Shown here: positions 53,044 to 61,688 of the stretch, piece by piece
Position numbering within the stretch: the first letter of the stretch is position 1
Layout of the letters: each line of letters opens with the position of its first letter
Program-made: the position numbers and the translations under genes
Notes under the pieces: generated by a model
What the model saw: the letters and a program-made list of their open reading frames with translations, nothing else
Database searches by the model: none
What the model was told of the DNA's origin: nothing
Assembly: GCA_964035575.1 (NCBI GenBank)
Contig: OZ037844.1
Span: 930,001-994,000, forward strand
Source: Rhynchopus sp. YZ270_cl-10
Lineage: Eukaryota; Euglenozoa; Diplonemea; Diplonemida; Diplonemidae
DNA length: 64,000 nt
Direction: 5' to 3'

Positions 53044-53406
53044 TCACTGAGACAGCATAGCGACCAGAGGCTCCTTATTCATCGTACCGGTGTCTTCGCC
53101 GTCAAGGGGTGCACAATCTGCCGCAAATTCCCGCAACTCTGTCTTTGTGAAGAGATGAAGCACTCTAGTGTTGTACTTTTCAAGTTGCTGCTTCTGGGTG
53201 CTTTGCATGGACCTGCCTTTGTGGTGCGCTTGGTGTATCATGCGGCAAGTTCTTCCCTTGAGAGATACGGAACCCAACCTAGACTGTAGAGGATGTCTAG
53301 GTTTCAGCGACAGTAAGTCGGTGCTGTCCGGGTGCTGGCTCCTTCCGTGGTGGCTTGCAACTTGGTCAAGGACACCGACAACGGATTCGCACGAATCATT
53401 GGTCAT
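53044..53406 (-). CDS. small protein with a SAP-like C-terminus
   Basis: 120 residues from ATG at 53406 to TGA at 53046-53044. The first 75 residues are basic and Ser/His-rich (VASHHGRSQHPDS, KGRTCRMIHQAHHKGRS). The C-terminal 40 (RVLHLFTKTELREFAADC, then a loop and MNKEPLVAMLSQ) fit two helices of a SAP-type DNA- or RNA-binding motif, where a TKxELxxF helix and a KxxLVxxL helix are typical. This suggests a nucleic-acid-binding role. A pyrimidine-rich stretch with AG precedes the ATG. It may be the last exon of a longer gene or a captured fragment; no second copy is seen in the window. Confidence 0.45.
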   Translation of the reverse strand: MTNDSCESVVGVLDQVASHHGRSQHPDSTDLLSLKPRHPLQSRLGSVSLKGRTCRMIHQAHHKGRSMQSTQKQQLEKYNTRVLHLFTKTELREFAADCAPLDGEDTGTMNKEPLVAMLSQ

Positions 53407-53429
53407 AGGAGGAGGCAAGGAAGGCTTTA

Positions 53430-54250
53430 CTGCACTTAGGCACAGGGTACGTTGTCATTTTCAGGGACCAAAAAGCCCCAGTAAGTGTTGCAAGTGCGAT
53501 TTTCCACAGCTCGGGAGGTCTGTCAGGCAGTTCAGAGGGATTTAGACACTTCTGCGACTGCCTGAACACGCCTTTTAGGGTTTTTGTTTTGGGTGCGAAA
53601 TACGTCAAAAGGATGGGGGGAAATACCGTTATTTTAAGCGTTGCAGACACAAAAACACCCTCAAAAACCCCCCAGGGACCCCAAAAAGCTGCAAAATCCA
53701 CACATTTCCACCTCGGGACCTCATTGGAGGTGGACCGAGGTGGACCGAGGTGGTTTTTTTGTGTTTTGAATGAATTGGTATTATTTTTTTTTTTTGGTAA
53801 ATAAGTGGTCTTCTGCTAGGCGTTGCATAGCCGTTGCTTAAGTGTTGCATAAGTGTTGCATGGCCTATAAAACCCTCCCAAGTGCCCAAAATTCTATTTT
53901 TCACCCTACATGGGGTCTGGGGGACATTTTCCTGGGTATTTGGACACCATTCCGACTACCTTGGCACTTTTTTGGGGGTTTTCAGGTACAAAAAAAGTCA
54001 AAAAAGTGACTAAAAAAAGGGTACTTTTAAGCGTTTGGGGCACACACCCACTGCAAAATGCATCTGGGACCCCCACAGGACCCCTAAAAGCTGTAAAAAC
54101 TATATATTTCCACCCTGGGACCCCACCGGATGTGTGGACTGGGGTGTTTTTCGGGTGTTTAGAAGGATTTTTGTCTGATTGGAGAATTTTTTTGGTAAGT
54201 GTTGCATTTTGGCCCATGTTGATGACGATTTGATGACGCTATTTTTGGAG
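53430..54250. repeat. two diverged tandem units of about 430 bp
   Basis: TTTTAAGCGTT, GGGACCCC, AAAAGCTG, CATTTCCACC and GGAGGTGGACC words occur in the same order at about 53510-53800 and 53930-54200. No gene. Confidence 0.5.
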
Positions 54251-54379
54251 ATTTTTCACAAAAAACCGATTTTTTTTAACCAGGAAAGTCTCTGCAGAGG
54301 TTGTAAGGTGGTTTAATGGGATATTTTCGTGATCCCCAGGGCGATTTGCGGCCAGGTACGACCTTTTTAGTGGGTTTCT

Positions 54380-54649
54380 TCACCTAAATTTCAAAAAAAT
54401 CCCCCCCACGCAGTCAGGCCAGGGAGCCACGTAACAAGGCTCGACTGCCACATAGTGGGGGGAGATCTGTGCAGCCTGTATGTTCCCCCCGATTTTCGTG
54501 GTAAATGGGGAGGCGCTTCCGTTTAACGGCAACCCACAAGAGTAGAACAACAACCAAACTTTTGAGAAACAGACGCCAATGAGACCTAGAGTCTCTCTTC
54601 TTACTTGTGTGCTACAGACAAACATGACAACGCTAACCACGACTGCCAC
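54380..54649 (-). other. weak open frame, not called as a gene
   Basis: An 89-codon frame without an early ATG (first Met at about 54625) that reads MFVCSTQVRRETLGLIGV. No domain seen and no neighbour context. Confidence 0.2.
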
Positions 54650-54750
54650 GGCAGAGCGGGGTCCCTAACGGTTCACTGGGGGGGATCCACATAGATAAAG
54701 AAAACAAAAAATACGAAAGCAAGGAAGAAAACCAGTAAAAAAAAAAAAAA

Positions 54751-55305
54751 AAAACTATTTATTCACCTCCTTTTAGCGGGGTTTTATTTTGCGATAACTT
54801 CACGCATTTTTTTCCCAGGCGAGGGCTACTTAATTTGCCGAGCGAAGCGAGGCAAATTGAGTGCACGAGCCTGGGAAAAAAATAAGTGAAGTATCGCAAA
54901 ATAATCCGCTAAAAGGAGGTGAATACGTAATTTTATTTCACGGGAAATAAAGTATACGAAAGGATTTGGCACTTTTAGCGTGACTTATTTATTGTGCAAT
55001 AACTAACGAGTATGTGTCCTCACAGGAAGCTCTCAGGGAAAAAAAAAAAAAAGAGCGTGAAAAAAAAAAAAAAAAGCTCTCATTACCCTCCCGCCAGCGC
55101 TACCGGGTCCCGCGGACCCCTAGATAGGCCCGCTGAGGGCTGGCGGGATTGAGGAGGCTGGAGGGAGGCTAAAAAAGGCTGGACGGTCCCTCCAGCCCTA
55201 CTACCTACATGTACCAAAATTTAGCGTGAAATTATCATTAAATAAAATCCCGCTAAAAGTGCCAAATCCTTCGTATACTTTATTTCCCAGGGGAATAAAA
55301 AAAAA
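54751..55305. mobile_element. palindromic element C, internally deleted copy
   Basis: Near-identical to 27617-27880 at the left and to 28853-28903 at the right, with only about 230 bases between the inner inverted pair. Confidence 0.75.
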
Positions 55306-55682
55306 AAAAATGGGTTTGGGACAGCAAATCCTTAAGGAATTCCTTCTACGTGGACCCCCCTAATGGTGGGAGTGTTTTTCGCTAAAAGGTAGGATTAAAA
55401 GTAAAAGAAAATGATGTAAAACATCGGGTAGTCGGGACTAAAACGAGAAAGGAGGGGAGGGGTAAAAACGTTAATTTCTGGTTTCGGAGTTCTGCTCCTT
55501 GACCAGGATTCAACCCTGTGGCCGCGCTCATCAGGAGCCAGGGCTATTGTGGGGTGTGGGTGGGAATACAAAGGGGTAGGGGTTGGGCACAAACCCAATG
55601 TCAAAACAAAGGTGAATGTGTTTCGAGTGTCGTAGCTCGCCAACCTGCGGGGAACAGTGTTCACAAGTATTTTCATCATAAT
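55306..55682. other. intergenic, no gene seen
   Basis: Short spurious frames only. Confidence 0.35.
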
Positions 55683-56132
55683 TGGTGCTTCCCGGGGGGT
55701 ATGCATTTCACAAATTTTCACAAAATGTGACAAGTTTTCACAAGTTTTCACAACACGAAAACCGCTATAAAATTGTGAAGGCTGGTGAAAAATGGTGAAA
55801 AATTGTGAAAAGTTGTGAAAAGTTGTGAATTGATTTTATTTTTTTGGGGGGTTTTTTTTTGGGTTGGGTGGTGGCCCACCCATTGAGGGGTATGCTGGGA
55901 TTCACAAGATAGAACGTGATGTGGTGTACCTGTGTACTGTGTACTGTGCGGAAATGACGAGAACTTGTCCATTTCGGCAAATTGACCCCACCACTGGCCG
56001 GACGGATTCCGGAAATGCAAATGCCGGCATTTAAAAGCTTCACCAACGAAGAAAAAAAGGGTGGTGAAAAGTTGTGAAAAGTTGTAAATTGAATTGAAAA
56101 TTTGTGAAATGCATACCCCCCGGGAAGCACCA
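55683..56132. mobile_element. complete GTAC-seed TIR element, second copy
   Basis: 450 bp with the same TIRs as 41769-42192 in opposite internal orientation. The seed reads GTACCTGTGTACTGTGTACT (55926-55945), followed by the conserved block (55946-56048). The target duplication is imperfect (ATAAT/AATAA). Confidence 0.85.
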
Positions 56133-56253
56133 AATAATATTATTCATGGGGGGTGAAACATCTTTTCAGACGATGTGGAATATTTTCATCTTTTTCACAT
56201 CGTGTCACGTCGTGAAAAAAGAAAAAAAAGAGGGAAAAAAAAAAAGGTCGCAC

Positions 56254-56386
56254 ATATTGGTGTGGCTGAATGGGGAGGGCACAAAAAGTGTGCACGAAGT
56301 GCGAATCAGCCCTCGAAATTTTTTGGTGCGGGTGAAAAAAGTGCGCAAGAAGTGCGAATCGCCCCCCTTCAGCCACACCACATATC
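56254..56386. mobile_element. 133-bp miniature inverted-repeat element
   Basis: Ends GGTGTGGCTGAA are inverted copies; inside, GAAGTGCGAATC occurs twice in direct orientation. Confidence 0.6.
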
Positions 56387-56829
56387 CTTAATGCACTGCA
56401 TTCGCTTGTACTAGGAGGACTTTCTACACGGAGGTTCCAACAAACAAGAGTAGAAGCAACAGCAGTGTAATTGACAATAGAGAGACAACACCCAACCCAG
56501 CTGAGCCGCGGAGGCCTCAAAATGCAAAAAAAAAAACCCCCAAAAATCGGGTGTTTTGACCATTTGGCGTTTCACCAAATACACGTCTCTGAACAAGCCA
56601 ACACCAAAAATAGTGGTTAGACAAGGCGATTTTTGACCAAAGAATTTTATTGTTCACTTTGTCAAAATCTCTTTGTTTTTCTCTTTGTCTATTTTTCCTG
56701 CATTTTTTATTCTCTTCTTTGTACTTTCTTTTGTTTTGGTTGTTGTTAGATAAGCTCAATCGCCTATCGAGTTCTGTGAATAGCACGGAACTACCCATGT
56801 TCAGTCCTGTCCATGCACATACACGGCGG

Positions 56830-57385
56830 AGCCTACCACAGGATTTCTTTTTTTTCACGGGTCGGGAAAGATCTTTTTTTTTTTTTTTTTTTTTCGAGAA
56901 AAAAAATCCTCTTCTCCCGAAAAAAAAAAAAAAAAAAAAGATTTTTGGGAGAAAAAAAAAAAGAGAAAAGATTTGAAAATCCTGAAAAAATCCTGAAAAA
57001 TCCTGGAAAAATCCATGAAATTTCATGAAAAATCTCGAGATCTTGAGAAATCTTTGAAAAAAAAAAAAAAAAGATTTTCAAAATCTTTTTTTTTTTTTTC
57101 CCCCAAAAAGATTTTTCAAAATCCCAAAAATCTTTTTTATCTTTTTTTTGAGAAAAAAAAGATTTTCAAGATCTTTTTCATCTTTTTTTCTCTTTTTTTC
57201 CTTTTTTTTCCTTTTTTTTTCAGGATTTTTCAAAGATCTCAAAGATCTCGAGAGATCCTGAAAAAAAAAGACAAAAATCCTGAAAATCTTGATTTTTTTT
57301 TTTTTCTCCCGAGATTCTCGAAAAAAGACAAAAAAAGACAAAAGATCTTTCCTGACCCGTGTTTTTTTTTTTTCGAAAGAAGAAA
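56830..57385. other. extreme A/T-run and AGATTTT/AAAATCT low-complexity tract
   Basis: Alternating A-runs and T-runs with GATCTTGAGA-type palindromes. No gene. Confidence 0.6.
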
Positions 57386-57419
57386 AAATCAGGGGGGGGG
57401 GGGGTGGGTGCATTCCCAA

Positions 57420-57755
57420 AACCTAAAAAGACACACAGACACCCATGCCAGGCATACCAGCCAGGCTGATGCATCCCCCTCAGAGGGTTCCGCAAGTGTC
57501 AATGCGTACAGCTTTTGAATAACTGCGACAAGGGGGAAACTAAAAAGACACACAGACACTCATGCCAGGCAAAAACAGCCATGCTGAACGCATCCCCCTC
57601 AGAGGGTTCCGCAAGTGACAGCGTGCGTGGCTTTGCAGGGGGACAAACTAAAAAGACACACAGACACCCATGCCAGGCATACCAGCCAGGCTGATGCATC
57701 CCCCTCAGAGGGTTCCGCAAGTGTCAATGCGTGCAGATTTTGAATATCTGCGATA
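57420..57755. repeat. three tandem units of about 112 bp
   Basis: Each has AAAAAGACACACAGACACYC, ATGCCAGGCA and CATCCCCCTCAGAGGGTTCC. Units 1 and 3 are most alike; unit 2 is diverged. Confidence 0.85.
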
Positions 57756-58025
57756 GCAAAAGGAATGACTAACACTTTTTTATTTATTTTAAAGGGTGCG
57801 GAGGGTGGGAAATTTTTTGAAAAAAGGTGTCGTTTGAGAAAAACAAACAAACGGACGCGCTGTGTGAAAAACGAGTGTTTCTCTGCGCGTGATATTTTGT
57901 GGGGAAGAATAAAACATTATGTATTTTCATCAGGAAGAATAAAACATTATGAAAAAAGCTCGTTGCGTTCCCACTATCGTTTCCGCTGCGCTCTCACTAG
58001 CGTTCCCACTCCATTCGGTTTTCTC
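57756..58025. other. intergenic, no gene seen
   Basis: A GGAAGAATAAAACATTATG word is duplicated at 57902-57950. Confidence 0.35.
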
Positions 58026-58028
58026 TTA

Positions 58029-58438
58029 GGGCACGGTAATTTTTATTTTTGGTAAGCGTCTGCGTGCGTACTTTTTTTTTGAGATTCCAGGGAAAAAAAT
58101 TATGCAGAAAAAAAAATTATAAAGGGGGGCCTTCAATAACTCAACAATGCTTATATTTATTTTAGGTAAAAAATGTACATTTTTCAGCGCAAATTGACCC
58201 CATCACAGCACACACAGACTCCTGAGAGCCGAAATCAAAAAAAATTTCCCCCGATTTTTTGTGGGCAAAAATTGGTGGGAAAATATTTTTGGTACCTGTA
58301 TTTCCCACTGTAATTTTCCTCTATAATTTTTTTCACCACTCATAATTTTTTTTACTGCATAATTTTTTTTTGCGTGCGTGCGTACTTTTTTTTTGAGAAG
58401 TGCTCTGACGCTTACCAAGAAAAAAAATTACCGTGCCC
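58029..58438. mobile_element. PIF/Harbinger-like MITE
   Basis: 410 bp with TIRs GGGCACGGTAATTTTT and TTGGTAAGCGTC, flanked by TTA on both sides (58026-58028 and 58439-58441). A 3-bp TTA duplication and GGGC-type ends are characteristic of PIF/Harbinger. CGTGCGTAC follows both TIRs. No gene. Confidence 0.8.
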
Positions 58439-59221
58439 TTACTTAAAAAAATTCCTTTGCCCTCAATCGGGCGTGGTAGGTGATACAATGGCCCAAAAAA
58501 TCTAAAGAAAATCGCAGATTGACTTTTTCTGGAAAAAAAATTTCAAGTCAAAATTTCAGCCAAAAATACGGTCATTTTCACCTGATGGGGGGAATACGTT
58601 TTTGAGGTGTCATTTGAGATTTTGGAAGAAAATTGGGGGGGAAAACGGTGTGTATCCTTGGTTTGTGTGCTACAGAAAATTAACTGAAAAATGCGTTTGA
58701 GACCCCTAGAATGGCTCAAAATGCCTCTTTTCTGGCTTTAATTGCAAAATTGGGCCTCCAAAGGCCTCCAAAAAAATTTTCGAGAGTTCAGTTCTACGAT
58801 TTTCGACCGTGAATTTATTTTTTGAGCGTGAAATACCGGAAAATAAATTCACGCCCCTCCTTCACGATTTTGTGAAGGGGCGTGAAATTCATGGTCTCAA
58901 GCGGGGATAAAACAGGCACTCCGCTAGGTACTAAAGTTCTGTTGATTGTCAACAGAACTTTTTGAAAATGGGGAAAAAAAGAAAAAAAAAAAAAGTTCTG
59001 CTAAGTGGTTCAGACCCGTTCTACCTGTCAAAAAAGCTCAGGAGAAGAAGATATGGAGAGGTGAGTGCTCAAACGTCCCAAAAAAGTCAAAATCGGGCGT
59101 TGGTAAAAAAAAAAGTTGCGTACCGTGCGCCTGCGGCGCAAGCATGTACCCCACCAACGTGGACCATCAACAGAATATTTTCAAAATCGGAAATCCTAGC
59201 GGAGAGCCTGGGATAAAAATA
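58439..59221. other. intergenic with hairpins
   Basis: CGCCCCTCCTTCACGATTTTGTGAAGGGGCG region (58847-58880) forms a hairpin; AGTTCTGTTG/CAACAGAACT at 58934-58961 recurs at 61313-61339. A repeat E fragment lies at 59115-59150. No gene. Confidence 0.5.
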
Positions 59222-60215
59222 AATTAAATAAAAAAACCAAAAAAAAGGTGCCCCTAACCGATTCCCCGTGTTTCTACCGGTTTACCCCCCAGTAACCGCT
59301 GCCACACCAATAAGTATGGACCTATTGGGGTTTTTTTTTATTTTATGGGCCAATTTTTCTGGTACATATTTTTTCAAAACACGGTTCGTTTATCGGGTGG
59401 GACAAGAAGAGCAAAGAAACCCAAAGAAAACATGCAAGACGAATGTACCTCATTGTGCACACACATCTTACCAAACAAAAATAGGGATGGGCAACATACG
59501 TTGCCTTCTTTGTTTCTCCCTTTTTTGCATGTGTCTCGTTTTCTAGATCGGAACCTGCAGCGTCTTTTTCAGAGTGCTGACAAGCTCGACACAGGGCGTA
59601 TGATGGGTATAGCTGGAAGAAACATAAAGGAACAGATACTAAAAATATGATAAGGAAAACAAAGTGAGAAAAAGGCGCACTTCAGCACAGTGCCTGAAAG
59701 GAACTGCCTCTGCTGCATCTTGCCACTGACCCTGATGCTGCCCTATTCAAGATCGGGACTTGGAGCGTCTTTTTCTAAGTGCTGACAAGCCCGACACAGG
59801 ATGTATGATGGGTATAGCTAGAAGAAACATAAAAGAACAGACTAGTGCCCCCGCTAGGGAAAAAGCCGGCCATATATGACCAGGGGGGTCGGGTGGCACC
59901 TTTTAGCGGATCGAAAGCCGCTGAACACGCCTACCGGTTTAGCGGTTTTGGCAGTGTCTCTTTTGGCGGGGGTTGGGGGAGGGTCAATTTTCCCATCTGG
60001 GCTTTGGGGTCTTTCCTCGGCGATGGGTGGTTGGGTCGGGGAGATTCTTTCATTAAAGAGGGAGAAATACCTGTGTCGTAAGCAAAATTGGCTTTCACCA
60101 TGTCCACAAAACAAATTCCTGCCCAGCACATTAAAATCAAAGGAAAACTTTGGTTGAGTATCAGACAGGAGCTTGTCCTGCCTGCTTTGAAAAGGGTCAC
60201 ACGAAAGGGGTAATT
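59222..60215. repeat. dispersed repeat F, longest uninterrupted copy
   Basis: About 1 kb, carrying the empty target site used by the element at 44598-45919. Copies at 8440, 38440 and 44490 are shorter or split. Confidence 0.85.
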
Positions 60216-60344
60216 GGCTCCCATTTAGACTGATAAAAAACTTTTGCTTTTTGCAAAAAAAAAAAAAAAAACAAAAAAAAAAGCAGGGGTACAGCATAAA
60301 AAGGTGTCAATAACGAAAGCAGTACAGTATGTGTGTCCAGAAAC

Positions 60345-60920
60345 AGCACCAAACAACCGCACAGTGACAAAGCACTGCACGGCTGCTGGCCGGATCTGTT
60401 ACAGTCATCCAACAAACGTTGGTGGGGTAAAAACGTTGGTGGATTTGGGGTCTCGAAAAAATTTCGTGGGTTTTTTGGATTAGAACTGCATTTTTGAGTT
60501 TCCGTAACGTGTATGCCTATGCCCCTATGCCCCTATGCCCCTCCCCCTCCCCCACTTCCACCCACAAACCCGGTCCAGATTGAAAAAATAATACTGCAAA
60601 AGTAAAAAAAGATGCCCCCATATACAAAACCTGCCGCAGGTTTACACCGTCAATGTTGCACTTTTGGGTTTGTGGGTACATGGTAAACACAGGTTAGAAA
60701 CCACTAAGGTTGGTGGGTAAAAAGGTTGGTGGGTTTGGGGTCTCGAAAAAATTTGGTGGGTTTTTACCCCACCAACCTTTGTTGGATGACTGTAGTAAGA
60801 ATAAGTAGAGTGGAAGCAGAACGAACCTAAACTGTGGTGTGGGTGTGAGGGGTACGGGGCGAGGGGTAACAGTGCTGGGGGAGGGGGTGGGGTGGTTTGT
60901 GTGGCCCCAGAACGTTCATG
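60345..60920. repeat. dispersed repeat H, split by a MITE
   Basis: 60345-60401 and 60793-60920 are continuous at 11160-11345. Confidence 0.8.
60402..60792. mobile_element. Tc1/mariner-like MITE
   Basis: 391 bp with inverted ends CAGTCATCCAACAAA and a TA duplication (60400-60401 and 60793-60794). The uninterrupted host repeat at 11219 has a single TA. CAGT ends and TA targets define Tc1/mariner. The centre has ATGCCCCT repeats; no transposase. Confidence 0.9.
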
Positions 60921-61244
60921 ATACAAGGTGGGAAGGGGAAAACAAACGATGCAAACACGACACAAAAGTACATCACGACGGGGCTGGTGCATCACAGTTG
61001 CATTTTTTAAGCAAAGAAAAGTGTCTTAAATGCTGCTGTAACGCACATCTCCCGAGTTATGTGTGTGAAGTGCATGATCTTACCTCCTGAAGATTTCGTC
61101 CAAACCTTTTTATAATATTATTATAACGGTGAAATGGGGTGAAGTGGAAACCCCAAGGAAAACTAGTCCTCGTCTGAGATGGGAGAGGGTGTTCTGAACA
61201 CATGCTCATGTTTAAGGCTCTCCTTCAAATCACGAGACAGTGCA
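60921..61244. other. intergenic, no gene seen
   Basis: Nothing recognisable. Confidence 0.35.
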
Positions 61245-61329
61245 TCAGGAGGTACTCTTGAAGGGGTTTATTTCAGTTATGGAAGTACAGCAGGGGTGCC
61301 GCCACCTAACAGAGTTCTGTTGACCATCA

Positions 61330-61566
61330 ACAGAACTTTTTGAAAACGGTGTGGGAGGCGGGGGAATTACTTCTGTCCCTTTGTTGTTGCTCATTTGTTG
61401 CGTTGAAGCATCTACACCCAACCTGAGGATCCTCAGGGACGTGAGACTGTCTAGGCTCGCGGGGTCGTACCGGATCTGCCCTGCCTTCAGCCTTGTTAAA
61501 TTCCCCACGTTCACCTGCACTAAAATGATCCCCTCGTTACTACCACCAAAAAGGCTGAAAAAGGTG
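61330..61566 (-). pseudogene. coding-like fragment next to cyclase copy 5
   Basis: The minus-strand frame reads EGIILVQVNVGNLTRLKAGQ and continues with SLTSLRILRL before low-complexity PPPPTPF and a hairpin. Codon choice is similar to the cyclases. It stops where the cyclase 3' flank shared with copy 3 begins, so it may be a gene fragment at a duplication breakpoint. Confidence 0.3.
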
Positions 61567-61688
61567 AAGCACGGCAACATCAAAGCTTCTCAGGACAGTG
61601 AAAGAAAGCACGAAAAAGCGGAAAGTTGACGCAATCCCATCACCAAATAGCAGCCTGTGAATGGCGACATGTTCTGCCTGTTGCAGTG

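Noticed and set aside
56830-57500. Lys/Phe-rich frames in the A/T-run tract
   Set aside because: Homopolymer translation only.
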